The notes beneath the pieces were generated by a model. The model worked only from the letters and a program-made list of their open reading frames with translations. It had not been told where the DNA came from and did not search any database. Shown here one piece after another: positions 44,661-57,112 of a stretch of 64,000 nt of DNA. A program made the translations under genes and the position numbers. This DNA is from Naematelia aurantialba (lineage: Eukaryota > Basidiomycota > Tremellomycetes > Tremellales > Naemateliaceae). Within the stretch, counting starts at the first letter, position 1, and every line of letters begins with the position of its first letter. Location: NCBI GenBank assembly GCA_021527695.1, contig JAKFAO010000012.1, positions 434,001 to 498,000 on the forward strand, read 5' to 3'.

Positions 44661-45224
44661 AGGAGAACGAGCATGAAGATACACAGTCTCTTGACAATGG
44701 CCTGAACCGCCCCCGTCAACGGCGCGACATGGTTCGGAAAGAGGTGGGAGAGACGGAGGGGCTTTTGTAAGTTGGCCGGATCAGGTCGCACATTCCCGCA
44801 GTCTTCCATGTAGACAGGCCTTGGATGCAGTATGTGTTCCCGCGATAGAGTGTACCTAACGCACGGATGGTGTGCCACGCGGATGTTTCGCTGGTTGGAC
44901 ACACCTGGCATATACTCAGGTCGTCGCGCGGAAAACTTTCAATTCACGCTTCATGGCAGCCACGATATGGTTCTGGACTAAGTTACTAGATACGTCGACG
45001 TTCGGCGCACGGACCTTTGCATGGTACGAAGCCGGAAAGGACTGAGCATGCTCCAAGGCGCTATTCCAATTCCTCCGTACAAGGCTCAACGAGGTCTTTG
45101 AGGGCACGGCCAGGTCAGGTAATCTGCCTGAGGTGTTCCATCACATCATCAAATGACTCGGCGGCACAGCCCTTCATCTCAGGAAACCTAAGTCCAAGCA
45201 TACATAGTACACTCATCGCACATC
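44661..45224. other. Convergent intergenic region, cluster member E / PSY2
   Basis: 564 nt between two stops. No gene is recognised on either strand. Confidence 0.45.
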
Positions 45225-48200
45225 CTATCCTCTAGGCGATGTACCGCCTCCCGCACCCGCACCCGCGCCCGCACCCGCCCCAGCCCCAGGCATCATACTC
45301 CCCACCCGCTTGCCAAACAGGTTCAACTTGAGCTTCTTGCCCCCTCCCTCTTTCGTCGGCGTCACCTGGCCCTGACTCGCAGCCTGTCCCACATTGAGAT
45401 TCAACTTCACTGGAACCGCTGCCGTGGCTGCAGCCTTCTCCTTCTCCTCCTTCTCCTTCTCCTTCTTAGCAGCCCCGCCGCGCTGGCTGACGAGTAACCC
45501 AGCAAACCCTTCATCTTCCTCTTCTTCTCGTTGTCGTTTCGCCCGCATCTTCATTTGCAAGTCCCCCAGATCCTCCTCCGCTTTCGCTTCTGGCTTCAAC
45601 TCATCGACCAGCTGCGGAGGCTTTGTCGGTGAGTCTGCCTCGTCGTCATAATCCAATCCCAGAGCTCCGCCAGTCCCACTTCCCCCGGGACTGGTGCTCT
45701 TCTCTCGCTTCGCAGCTGGTCCACCACCATGCGTCAATATGCGCTTGCGTTTCGTCGGAATTGACAGCTTGGGTCCAATCTCCTCATCGTCCGAGCCATT
45801 GAAGTAATCCTCCTCCTCTGCTTCCGCAGCTCGAGACCATGCTTTACTCGATTCAGCCTCGGTGTGCATAGGCACCACAGGTGGGGGTTCGTTGTTTTGC
45901 TCCCAGCGTAGAATCAACCCCTGGATCGACGACCGCAAGAAGGCCCGCGAGGATAGAGCGTCAAGCCGGGGCTTGAGATTCTCGAACAGATAGTTGATGA
46001 CCGGTTTGATATTTTCCTGAGATCTCAGCACCGCCATTCGCATGTGATGAGTCCACTCACCTTGCGGATGATATCAAGGATCTCCAGACACGCTGAGGTT
46101 AGCATATTATCTCGAGTCGTCTCCTCTCCCAGCAGATCGATGAGGGGAACGAGCAGGTCGTTCTTTACGAAATTGCGGTGGATAAAGTGATTAGGAGTTC
46201 GCAGGCATGCTCTGACGAAGCGTAATGCAGCTACTCCAGTCAACACAAGCCCGCAGATAAGTCGTCGGAAACCAACCATGCCGCAGGGGCTTCTCGCGCA
46301 GGTACAACAACGAGACAATCTTCTTCACGATCGGATTCGAGAGAATGAAGAACGAGGCTCTGTGAGACTGAGATCCATTTTGGATAGAGAATGACAGAAG
46401 CTCGACGAGATGTTGCAATAATGCCGAAGTCTCTCGTGATAGCTTCACGGGTGGTTCTGGTCGTCAGCTAGCAGCCTCACTGGTAACTCTCACTCGTGGT
46501 TGCCGTGATTTCGGGGGCATCCAACAGTGGCTTGTACAACGATGAGATGCAATTTTCGTATATGTACCCCACAAAGCCCTCCCACACCGGTCCTTCTTTC
46601 CGCTGTACGAAAGACTGATGCCATGAGCATATACACGATTTGGGTAGCACATGTCTTACTTCTCCTTCCGGGCCGGAATCCAACAAGGTTCGCATCGTAT
46701 CTGCCATTTGGCTCAGTAGACCCAGATTCTTGCTCGACGACATCATCCGGATAATTGAGGTGATCAAGGTCTTGCGCTTCTGCTCCTCCTCCTTTAGCAC
46801 ATGCATTCGTACGGCATTGACGTCGTGCTCGACCACGAGCGTCAACATCTCCGCGCCAGCATGCAGAACCTGAACCTCGTGGCGCCGGAATGCCCATTCG
46901 ATGACGAACAGAAGACCGCGTTCCATCAGGTTTCGATACAATGTGAGTCGCGGCGCTATCTGTATGGCCTTGCCCATGAGGACCAACTGATGTAGGAATA
47001 GGACCACATCGCGTTTGTGTTCGTCGAGAGGGTCGTCCGTGGAGTCGTCTTGGGAAGCCTCCTTGAAGCCCGCAAAGAGCTCGTTGAGCGTGGCGTCGTT
47101 CGACTGTATATGAGTGATGATATCGACCTGATTGAAGAAGACAAAGCCATTGAGAATGCCGTATGTAGGATCGTCCAGCACGCGAGCGAGCACGACGTCT
47201 TTGAGGTAATTGACGCGATACGTCTGGTGTATCTTGGTAAGGATGTTGGGATCTTTAATCTCTACCACTTGGCGGAATTTCGCGGTGTCGTTGTAGAATT
47301 GACGATATGCTGCCTTGAGATTGGGAAACTCTGGGTCGTCTGGGCCGGTCAGGTTTGCCCGTTGGTACCTGCTCACATTCTAGCATTCCGATGACACCCT
47401 CAAAGATCGGATCTTGCAGTACATACTCGATGATTCCGTTGTCGTTGAACATGACTAATCCGTCGTCAAAAGCTAATCCGAGATGTAGGATGCGGCTCAC
47501 GGATGGTTTGCATGAGGGAACACAGAGCATGCAAATCCTCCAGGCTCTCCAAGTCTTCCGCTTGCTGGAACACGACGATGAGTTGGAAGACATATGCCTG
47601 GGATTGTCAATACTTGAACGCGCAGAGAAGACCTCAAAGTACGTCGTTGATGATGTGCTCCACCGCCTTGTCTCGACCTTGTGCCGTCTTGGCCTGCATC
47701 CGCAACAACATCTCTTGCTCCCTATCCAAGTCAGCAACTCCCAATCGAAGATAGCAGGGCCTCACTTGATGTTAGCCAAGGTCGGAGGTTGCCATGAAGT
47801 TCGCATTTCAGATGCTGGCATGACAGAACCCATCACCTCAATCAAGGGTGAACCCTGTAAAGGAGACGACGAGGATGGGATGGCTTGCATTTCCGCGTCG
47901 GCTGCGTTGTCAGCTGTAGTCCCCTTGACATGCCAATTTGTGCAACTCCGTTATCCAGTCCGTTGTACTCACTTGGCATGGTAGCAAAATGCTTCTGAAC
48001 ATCGCAGATGAAAGACCAAATGTCTTCGCAGCCAGCTGCATCTTGGAAGGATAATGCGATATCGAGCTGAGTGGCCGGTTCAGTCCATACTATTAGCGTA
48101 TCTGGCACGCGTCAGCGGACCTCAGAGTGCCCCCGTGACTCTTCCACGGAGAATACTGCGCACCTTGTTGCCGAGCATAAATGTCGTCTCTCTCCACTTG

Positions 48201-48760
48201 CGCACTCAGTAACAACTCCTCCTTCAAGAATCCACCCGATCCTTCCGCCTTGTCAGCCTCATTAGGCTCCGCCTCTACCAGCAACAATGCCAAGTCCTGC
48301 GCGTCGTCATATACGCCCTTGCAGTAGCCCGTACCGCGGTCAAACCACGACGTATTTCGAAGTTCATACACCTGTCGAGTGTCCGATCGATTTGGCGGCA
48401 AAAAACAGGGGATGACCAGAGCAGGACAAGGGGGTTGTGGGAAAGAAACGGTAACGTCAGCTTTTGGGCCTATCCTTCCCTACTTGCTGAGCATCACAGA
48501 TAACGAACCTTTACACGCCGTCCTTGAGGACTCGCAATACCCTCTTCGTTTAACATGGTCTGAGCATCTACTCCCTCATCCTTCCCCGTCACCCCTTCTC
48601 CGTCATTCCCGGCCGCTTCCGCCGATTTCATGTCTTCCGCTACTTTCTGCATATGAACATCCTCCTCTCTGGCACCTGGACTATCCTGTTGAGAGGGACC
48701 GCTGTCGCGTGCATCGGCCATGGGGACGAGCGGCGCGCTGGTCGCGGTCGGTCCGGCCAT
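45225..48760 (-). CDS. PSY2: Protein phosphatase 4 regulatory subunit 3 (Psy2/SMEK)
   Basis: Psy2 targets PP4 phosphatase to substrates in DNA damage recovery and other nuclear processes. The start [20 protein letters not shown] at 48760 gives a disordered leader, then a WH1/EVH1-type domain ([20 protein letters not shown], with [13 protein letters not shown]). The long SMK-1 alpha-helical region follows: [80 protein letters not shown] and [20 protein letters not shown]. The C-terminus is acidic then Lys/Glu-rich and ends in a Gly-Ala repeat (GAGAGAGAGAGG) coded by a hexanucleotide repeat at about 45236-45290. Many short introns interrupt it. Domain order and motif blocks are diagnostic. Confidence 0.92.
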
Positions 48761-49233
48761 TCAGCGGCGGTTCTAGTACGTCGACATGGATGTGTAGCGC
48801 CAATCCTGCTAGAGAGAGCGTGCGTCAAAGTTCAAGACCACGGGCCTGTTCCCGGGGCTTCCAGGTGCGTTCTGTGAGATGCTTTGTCTAATATGTGAAG
48901 TCGAAAGAGAGAGAGAGGGAGAGTATATGATGTGTGTTGCTGTTGGAGTAACCGGACGAAGGAGACGAGCACAAACGACGGGTTTTTGCGAATTTGATTC
49001 CGTGCATCATTTGGTTCTCGTGTCTGTTCAACGCGAGGCTTTACTGCACATCTCAACAACAAGTTTATTGTTGTGTGGTGTGGAAGGTGTCCACCGGCAT
49101 CGACAACCACAGCATCAGTACAGCGCAACCAGCAACGCAAGCTGTGCTAGCTCACCGTCTTCCTTTCATCGACCAGTCAGTCCGCAGCACAACGCTATCC
49201 TTTCAACTTTTGCCTTCTGCTCCATACTGCCCC
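48761..49233. promoter_or_regulatory. Divergent intergenic region PSY2 / ULP1
   Basis: 473 nt. A GA-rich run occurs at about 48903-48926. No gene is recognised. Confidence 0.4.
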
Positions 49234-51757
49234 ATGGCGAGCAAAAGGGCAGCGCCCGATCTCGACGAGAGCCCATCCATACGCATCCCCAAGCGCGCTC
49301 GGAAACATCCGTTACCTGGCGAGATCCCATCCACGGTGCTGTCCCAACTCGTACGTGGCCTTTGGGGGTACACATTCGGTCTGTTTGGCGAGCAGAGGCG
49401 GACTCTGAGTAGCAGTGGCGGTGAGGGCTTTTGTTCTCCAGAAGGAATGGCGACTTACAGGGAGAAAGCTTCGGGTTCAAGGCGGACTGTCAAGTCCATA
49501 CCTTCAAGCTCGACTGGCTCCCTCGCCCCGACAGCGACGTCCTCACTCCACACTCTTCCTTCCAGCTCCGACCACGCCGAGGGTTCTCGTTCGCTCGCAC
49601 GGACGTATGGAGTCCCAGGCGAAGGGCACTCGCGGTCACCCATCGACCTGACATATGACTCCAGCGAAGACGACTTGCCTCGGATAGCCTCGCCTGCCCC
49701 TCCCCCAGAATCCTCCACCTCCGCAGCTGCACGGTATCTCCATCAACAGCAGCTAGGTCCACCCCCAATACCTACCCGCCCAGACGTCTCTGTGACCCGT
49801 GAGCGCCGGGAGTACCCCTGGCTATCAGCTCGTACATCGCCTACTCCATCTAGCTCTTCGTCGACCTCGTCGGCAAGACGGAAAAGGTCCTCGTCTACCC
49901 GGCCAGGTAAACACCGAGCCGAGGCACATACCCTGTCCCAGCCTGTGCTCGATCGGCGGCGTCTGAAGAAGATTGATCGCGCCATGCAGGAAGGCGATCA
50001 GAAGGAGAGAGGAGCGTGGAGACGAGCCCAGTTGTTCTTTAGAGCGGAAAGCAAGAAGAAGAAAGATCGAGAGTTGTCGTCCAAGCATATCAGTGGGTCG
50101 GCCCAGTCTTGTGAATAGAATTCTGCTAAGTGTGTGCAGGTCAGTTACCTAGCTTGGACTCGAAAGCTGCATTGGCCAAGCTTCTCGTGGGACGAGAAGT
50201 CACGCTTGCCGACCGAATAGAGGTCAAACCACCGGTTAGTACACAATGGCACATTCTGCTGCTCTTTCTGATGACCAACAGGTCCCATATAAGCCTGAAA
50301 AGAAGCAGGCCGTTGCGAAGAAAGCCAAAGATGATGCTGAGCGGAGGCGAGTCTGCCTATCTGAGCATGCATCCTCGGCTAACGAGGTGCAGACCGGTTC
50401 AAGATATCCACGACATCCTCGAACGAATACGGCTGAAGGATGAGGAAGACCAGCGGAAGATCCAAGAAAGGCTTCAACCGCCAGTCCCGACCGATCTCAA
50501 GCCAGAGCAAAACCAGCAGGTGAGCTTTCTTCGCATGGTTGTCCCGATGACTGTCCACCTGACGCATGATATAGGTCCAGTCGCACCTCAAGAACCCCTC
50601 GTTTGTGCGCACTGTCCGTACCGAAGAAGTTCGCTCGGAAGACCTCTCGCGCCTGCGGTCTGGCATGTGGCTGAACGACGCGATCATGAACACGTATGGC
50701 GCGCTGCTCCTTGATCGCGCCGAGGCGGATGGCGCGTCACCCTCGATCCATTTCTTCAACAGCTTCTTCTACCAAAAGCTGAGCGAGCAAGGGTACGAGA
50801 AAGGCATGCTCAAGCGGTGGACCAAGCGGTCAAAGGTATGCCGTATGCCCTCGTGTCCGTGGCCGAATGCGGTCGGGGTGGCAGATGACTGATGCGCCTC
50901 ACAGACGGATATTTTTGCGAAAGACGTGGTGCTGTTCCCTATCAATCTCGGTAATGCGCATTGGACGGCAGCTGCGATCAATATGAAGGGACGACGGATC
51001 GAGTACTATGATTCGATGGGCGATCGCGGCGGGGCGAGGAAAGCCATCTTCCGAGTGAGTTTGGCGGTGTTACGAGAATCAGAATCAGGATCGGCACGGG
51101 ATTGGCGACGCTGATGCATTTCACGGCAGAATGTGAGAGAGTACCTGAAGAAGGAGCATCAGGACAAGAAGGGCTCTGAGCTGAGTCTGGATGGATGGGA
51201 GGATGTGTTCAACCCGGTGAGTCATCGGTCTAACTGCATCCACATATGTCGTCTTGTCCGCACCTGGTGTCGATGCCTGCTTTTGTCATCTGATTACCTT
51301 TCGTCATCGAGCTGGTGTCTGCTCGGGGCTCGTGACTGTCGCTATTGCCATTGCCATTGCTCTTGCCATTGCCATTGCTATTGCTATTGCTATTGCCATT
51401 GCCATTGCTATTGCTATTGCTATTGCTATTGCTATTGCTATTGCTATTGCTATTGCTATTGCTATTGCTATTGCTATTGCTATTGCTATTGCTATTACTG
51501 TTGCTGTTGCTGTTGCGTGCTGTTGCTGTCGTTGTCACTGTTGCTATCGCCGCCGCCGTCGCTGACGGGCACAGGACGGACCACAGCAGGACAACGGATC
51601 CGACTGCGGCGTGTTCTCGTGCCAGACGCTCGAGGCAATTGCGCGCGGGCGGGACCTCGTGCATGACGGGTTCGATTTCGGCGCCAAGCACATGGCCATG
51701 ATGCGCAAGTTGATGGTGTTGGAGATTGCGCAGGGCCGGCTGGAGAAGCGGTGGTAG
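49234..51757 (+). CDS. ULP1: SUMO-specific cysteine protease (Ulp1/SENP, C48)
   Basis: Ulp1 matures SUMO and removes it from substrates, usually at nuclear pores. The start MASKRAAPDLDESPSIRIPK and IPKRARKH form a basic nuclear-type N-terminus, followed by about 300 disordered residues. A helical linker (DILERIRLKDEEDQRKIQER) leads into the C48 peptidase: LSRLRSGMWLNDAIMNTYGA, FFNSFFYQKLSEQGY, catalytic His in LGNAHWTAAAIN, catalytic Asp in IEYYDSMGD, and Gln and Cys in PQQDNGSDCGVFSCQT. All four catalytic residues are present. The last intron, 51217-51574, is 358 nt and carries a hexanucleotide repeat; its removal joins VFNP to DGPQQDNGSDCG. The end is EIAQGRLEKRW. Confidence 0.93.
51342..51505 (+). 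repeat. Hexanucleotide (ATTGCT/ATTGCC)n microsatellite in ULP1 intron
   Basis: About 160 nt of ATTGCC and ATTGCT units in alternation, ending as nearly pure ATTGCT, then diverging into TGTTGC units to about 51530. It lies wholly inside the last ULP1 intron (51217-51574). All six frames are open through it, giving spurious Leu, Ile-Ala and Ser-Asn repeats. Confidence 0.93.
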
Positions 51758-52076
51758 TGTGCTTGCGTAGATGCAGAGATGTATGTCAGAAGCGACAACA
51801 ATGGCAATCATCAAAGAAACAAATAATAGCCAAACAACCAGCAACAAGGAACGCAACAAGCAATGAGCAGAAAGCAACAAGCATCAGTGAAAGTCGTCTG
51901 ACCTGGCCAACCGGCCAGATCACGTCGACGCACGCCGCAACTATTGACCCAAACGGCAGAGGCAAGGGAAGCTGAAAGCAGGTAACATCTGCCTTCTGGA
52001 ACCACGAGCACCCCGCGCTGCACGTATCCATGCTCCTTGAGAGCCGTTTCACTGGGTTCATAGATTGCCGGACGGT
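51758..52076. other. Convergent intergenic region, ULP1 / thioredoxin-like gene
   Basis: 319 nt between stops; contains AACAA/CAACA-rich sequence at about 51795-51885. No gene is seen. Confidence 0.4.
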
Positions 52077-53951
52077 CTACTGAGATTTTGGTTTAGATGC
52101 CGCCGCCCTAGCATTCAGCAGTGCCTTTGCCCTCGCGACGTCTGTCTTCGACGGCGGACGCTTAGGCTGGCCTGCTGGTCCCGCTGCCTCTCCCTCTCCT
52201 GCTCCCGCTCCCTCTCCCGCTCCCTCTCCCTCTCCCTGTCCAGCCGCCGTCGCCGCCACTGTCGGCCGCGCCGGCGCGCGACCCCCATGGAGCCAGCCGA
52301 GCAGCTCCTTGGCCACCGCACCACTCAGCATGAGCCACACGAAGCCCGGGATCCTGGACGTCTTTTCCGTCCACTTGGCCAGCGCGGCGATGTAGTAGTC
52401 GACGATCCATGCGCGGTCGCCGCCGGGCCCCCAGCGCGATTGCCACACCGGCGCCTGGCGGTACGCCTCGTCGGTGAGGGCGCGGAAGAGGGTCGTGCCG
52501 TTCAGAGGAATGTTGCCGACTGATAGGAAGCGCATAGAGCGGGTGGATCCCTCGTTGGTGATGATGACGATCTTGGGCGGCCTGCGGGGTCAGCGACATG
52601 CGGTGGTACACAAGAGGCCGAGATAAGAGGTTGAGCAACAAGCAGCGTTTGTGGAGGGTTCAAGCTGTGGACTGGGGCTTGGACCACAGACCGCAGGATG
52701 CGTGAGAATTTCAACGGGGAAGCAGGAAGCAAGAATTTCAACGGGGAAGCAGGAAGCAAGATGGTGAAGAGACGGCGTGAGTGAAATAGACAGGAGAAGA
52801 GGACAGGGAGAAAGGGATATGGGAACGAGGAAAGAGGGAAAAAGGAAGGAGAGAGGAAGGCAAAGGAAAGAGAGAGGAAGGAAGAAGAAAGAGGACAGAG
52901 AACGGAAACAGAAAGAGGGCGCAATTAAATCAGAGTTAAGGAGCAGAAAGCGGCATGAACGCAGCAGACGAGAGACGAGGCAAGAGCGACATACCGCCAG
53001 ACCATCCATCTTGTGCAAATCTGAACCGCAGTCACATAATCCACCCGAGCAAAGTGAAACTCCTCATTGGGCGTCTCATCAGACAAGTCTGGCGAGAAAT
53101 CGTGGTACAGCTGCGAGGCGTTGGTGTGGACTTGGATGAAGGGCTTGTCGTGTGGGGTGCGCGGTGGGGCGTGGCTGCGGGGTCAGCATGTTCTGTTCGA
53201 TGGCGAGGGGCACTAGCTCGGAGTAGGGTGCTGGTACAGAGGGCGGTAGAGGGCAGAGGGATGTGCGCAGCAAGCTACAGGGTGTTGAGGCCGGGATTTG
53301 GAGACTGTAGGGATGACGAGGATTGCGACAATAATGCGCGTGGCAGAGGTGACGAGGGCGAGTAAGAACCACAAGTAGCAGGAACAAGTAGCAGGGAAGT
53401 GCAGCGGCAAGAGAAGCGCAAGTTGCGAACGACGTGCAAGCTGTAGGGCAAGTGAAGATTCGCGCAGGGAATCGCACAAGGCAGAGCTAGCCTGGGCCGT
53501 CCACTCACATAAGCACGACCCAGTTCCCCTGATCGAGCACACTCGCATTCCCATCGTCCACCCTCACGACCTTTGCCTCGTCGTCTGTCGATCCGAGGTA
53601 GGTCCAGTCGTTGGGTATCTGCCCCGTCAAGCTCGTGCTGACGAGGTTCTTGGCGAAGCTGAAGATGCCTCCAGGGGACTGTGCGAGGACGCTGCTACAG
53701 TCAGCGAGAGGGGAGAGGGATTATGGATACGTCGTGGTGTCCGCGTCGATCTGATAGGGAGTAACGTAGAGGTAGGAACAGATGGAGAGGTCCACCTAGG
53801 TCGCAGGGAATGAGACAGACAGATAGGGGAACAGGTAGACCACCGCCAGGTCAAGGTTCCAGCCATATGGCCTTCGACACGGGCATGTAAACGCTGCGAC
53901 GACTCACGAAGTAGACCCCAGCACGAGGGATAGCAGCGCAAACGAGCGCAT
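52077..53951 (-). CDS. Thioredoxin-like ER membrane protein (uncharacterised)
   Basis: Exon 1 codes a signal peptide, MRSFALLSLVLGST (start 53951). The next exons give SVLAQSPGGIFSFAKNLVST, DWTYLGSTDDEAKVVRVDDG, NWVVLIHAPPRTPHDKPFIQ and FHFARVDYVTAVQICTRWMV. After a long intron (about 52585-52995) comes PPKIVIITNEGSTRSMRFLS, whose proline pair fits the cis-Pro end of a thioredoxin fold. WGPGGDRAWIVDYYIAALAK and a membrane segment IPGFVWLMLSGAVAKELLGWL follow, then a Gly/Glu/Ala-rich cytosolic tail ending in AAASKPKSQ. There is no CxxC, so redox activity is unlikely. The thioredoxin-fold call is inference from strand/helix layout; the secretory topology is better supported. Confidence 0.6.
52706..52759. 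repeat. Two tandem 27-nt repeats in an intron
   Basis: A 27-nt unit starting GAATTTCAACGGGGAAGCAG occurs twice head to tail. It sits in the unusually long intron of the thioredoxin-like gene and is followed by a purine-rich run to about 52920. Confidence 0.9.
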
Positions 53952-54993
53952 CTTCACACTGCTGTCGTTGTAGGAGCAAATGCTAATTCAGTTGGAGCGA
54001 CAGTCTATAGGATGTCGAGAGCGATATCGAATTCACCGAATGGACCACGTGATTAATCCTCTTGCCAGCGTGGGTTCGGCGGCTCCGAGAAGCGACCCGC
54101 ACGCTGCCGACGATAACATATACATGCCTATAGCGTATGAAGTGCTTTGAGATGCATGTCCTGAGCGTCGAGACGAGTCCACGGCGCTACACGCATCTGT
54201 GGTCTGTCGCTGGACCTGTCCCGGTGCCAAACCGGCCCGCTGAAATCTTGGTGTATGAGGTCATTCCCCCCATCTGATGCTTCTTGGTCAAGACAGTTTA
54301 ATCGCGCTGCAGTCGCCAGCCCGAGACAGCTCTCCACGTTTGTGCAGCTACGACTACCAAGCCTGTGCCCGCGTCTCCGCCTTTGAATGCTTGCGCACAT
54401 CCGACGGCCACGTTCGCCGTGCGCGGATGCCCCACGGAGCCACGGAATCAAATGAGGGGAGCAAAGGGGCGGTGCTCGGTGGTACAGAGATCTCTGAATG
54501 GGCCTGCTGATATGCGCGAATTATTTCTATGGATCACATCTATTCATAAATGCTACCCGACCATGCCGGATCGGCTTGCCATGTTGCATAGCAAAAGCAC
54601 GTTTGCGGCCGATGTACCGCGGCTGGAACGTCCGCCACTTGCTGGACGATGGCACTCTTGGCCATTTTGGCTGGCATAGCGCAGACGGGGGTAGAGATGT
54701 GATGTGGGCCAAGAACAAAAATATGCAGAGCCAAGCATGGACTAATGATTCGGAGCAAGCCGATCCAGGCAGCAAAGGAAGGAAGGAAGGAAGGCGAGAA
54801 GGAAAGAAAGGGACACTATGCTGAAATTAGGCTTCACATGTCACGAGGCAGGGCTATCCGACGGAATTCCCCCTCATCGCCACCATCAGATACATATATA
54901 GCTCACATCTTTCCTCCCATCATAACCATACCTGCGCTTACCTTCACTCAACCCCCCTTGCTCAAACACCAAGCACATACACCCACACGTACC
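53952..54993. promoter_or_regulatory. 1-kb divergent intergenic region
   Basis: Lies between the starts of the thioredoxin-like and flotillin-like genes. A TATA-like ACATATATAGCTC at about 54891-54904 is some 90 nt before the flotillin-like ATG. A GAAGGAAG run occurs at about 54776-54811. No gene is recognised; short frames look random. Confidence 0.45.
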
Positions 54994-56920
54994 ATGTCTT
55001 CTCAGGGATACCCCGTATCGGGCGACTCGACGACCGTGTCGCCGCCCAACGGCAAACCGTCTGTCCCGCACGACAGCGAAGAGCTCGACCGGTATGTGAC
55101 TGAAGAGATGCCGCGAGCCAACAAGATGGTCGCTCGTGGCGGCGCGAGAGATGCGTCGGGTGCTCTACTTGTGAGTGTTGTCATCGAGCAGAAGAACGAC
55201 AGGTCCTGACATCGGAGCAGGTCGTTCAGCCGCTCAAGAAGAACGAGTGAGCAACCTAATTTCCTATCAATTCCCAGGACCCGAGAGTTGTAGCTGACGA
55301 TCCGGCCAGCATGCAGCAGTCGTATGCTCAAGACTTGGGCACTGGCTCTATCGAGGTGGGCATACCTCTCTCAGCTCTGCTTCCAATCCTGGTCGCGATA
55401 TGCTGCACTCTTCACCGATCCTTTTGCCTCCCCAGCATCCTTCTACCAATGTGCCGTTTGTTGGCAGTCTATGTCAATCAAGGGCCGCAGCAGCCACAGC
55501 TCACAATCATAATCATATGCTGACGATCTACAAAGCACGGTTTCTACGGGTCCATGATGAACGGTCTTGGATCATGCGTCGGCGCATTTGGCATGATCCC
55601 ATGCTGCCCTCTGCCCAACCCATTCAAGAGCGTCGATCAAGGATCGGTCGGTATGTCCTAAAATATCTCGTCGTTCATCGTCATGAATTTCCGTGGACGC
55701 GCTGACAATGATGCAGGTCTGGTCAGTCGATTCGGGCAGTTCTACAAGGTGAGTCGACGGTAGTTGGCCCAGGCGACGTTCGGCTAATCTCGTTAGTCGG
55801 TCGATCCAGGACTTGTCAAGGTCAACGTTTGCTCCGAATCTATCCGCGTTGTTGGCGAGTTACTTTGAGATCATGTTATGTTCTCGGCGCTGACGAGACC
55901 AGATGTCAAGATCCAACTTACCCAGGTCCCAAGGCAGACTGTGCAGACCAAGGACAACGTTTCGGTTGAAGTTGACTCGTGAGTAGCGATTGGGAAGAAG
56001 AGTAACAACTGATATACATTCAGCGTCATTTGCTGGCATGGTGAATTGTCTCGACACGCTGTCGTGAGAGTCTACTGACAACTTGCAGTCATCTCGCCGT
56101 ACCGCGCAGCCTTTGGAATCAACGATGTAGCCAGAGCACTCGTGGAGCGAGCTCGTGAGTGTCATACACAAGCGTTGGTGCTGATGTGCGCAGAAACCAC
56201 CCTCCGCCAGGTCGTTGGTGGCCGAGTCCTCCAGAGTGTCATTTCCGACCGTGAGGGCCTAGCCCACGAGGTCGCCGAGATTGTAGGTCTTTGCCAATCG
56301 CCCTCTTCCCCTTGTTGTTCCTATCGCTGTGCTTGTCCGTTGCTCGTCCCCCCTGGAATGCATGGCTGACTTGCGAAGATCGAGACCACCGCCGAAAAGT
56401 GGGGCGTTGCAATCGAATCAATCCTCCTTAAGGATATCAACTTCTCTGTCGAGCTTCAGCAATCGCTTTCGTCTGCTGCGACTCAGAAGCGTATCGGAGA
56501 GAGCAAGGTCATTGCTGCACGAGCCGAGGTCGATGCCGCCAAGCTCATGCGACAAGGTGTGTGACGTCACCTCATCAGAATTACATAGCTCACAACGTAC
56601 AGCTGCGGACATCCTCGCGTCTCCTGCTGCGATGCAAATCCGTCAACTCGAGGCGCTGCAGAGCATGGCCCGTACTGCGGGGTCCAAGGTTGTGTTCGGT
56701 ATGTCCTCCCTTGCCATCAATCGGCACTGAGCAATGGGCTCCTGCAAGACTCCGAAGCTGACAGATGATAGTGCCAATGAACCTCGGCACGATGGGTGCC
56801 GCTGGCATGGACAACGTGGGGCAGCAGATTGCGGCCTCGTCGCACACGGACGGCTTCGGCGAGGCTGGACCTGGTCCCGCCACGAACGCGGGCCTGATCA
56901 GCGCCATGGCGAGCGTCTAA
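54994..56920 (+). CDS. SPFH/band-7 protein, stomatin/flotillin-like
   Basis: SPFH proteins oligomerise on the inner face of membranes and organise microdomains. The start MSSQGYPVSGDSTTVSPPNG gives a soluble leader, then GMIPCCPLPNPFKSVDQGSV, where the hydrophobic Cys-Cys stretch could be membrane-embedded or palmitoylated. The band-7 domain follows: GLVSRFGQFYKSVDPGLVKV, QTVQTKDNVSVEVDSVICWH, YRAAFGINDVARALVERAQT and REGLAHEVAEIIETTAEKWG. Then come a helical region (AATQKRIGESKVIAARAEVD) and AADILASPAAMQIRQLEALQ, typical of stomatin C-termini. It ends GLISAMASV. Nine or so short introns break it. Stomatin-like is favoured over true flotillin by the KDNVSVEVDSVICW block and length (about 390 residues). 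Confidence 0.9.
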
Positions 56921-57013
56921 GCTACACTGTTCGTGCGGGTGGCAGTTTCCTGATCGTGAGGTGCAGTTGATGGGGCCTCGGTGTACGATACGCAGTATCG
57001 ATGGGTGTGTGGC

Positions 57014-57112
57014 TATATTGGTCTGCTTCACTTATATTGGTCTGCTTAACTTATATTGGTCTGCCTGTTGAATTATATTGGTCTGTGTCTTGTTAAATTA
57101 TATTATTGTCTG
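57014..57112. repeat. Five degenerate copies of TATATTGGTCTG
   Basis: The unit TATATTGGTCTG repeats five times with spacers growing from 7 to 13 nt; the last copy is degenerate. It begins 94 nt after the flotillin-like stop, so it lies in or just beyond the 3' UTR. Confidence 0.85.

Noticed and set aside
39000..45000. Membrane cluster as a secondary-metabolite or mating-type locus
   Set aside because: No synthase, transporter of drug type, homeodomain, pheromone or receptor gene is nearby; flanks are housekeeping genes.
51342..51565. Long frames of Leu, Ile-Ala or Ser-Asn repeats
   Set aside because: They are translations of an intronic hexanucleotide repeat within ULP1.
54128..54451. Minus frame of 107 residues between the thioredoxin-like and flotillin-like genes
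   Set aside because: No resemblance, no hydrophobic or repeat pattern and no intron support; likely random.
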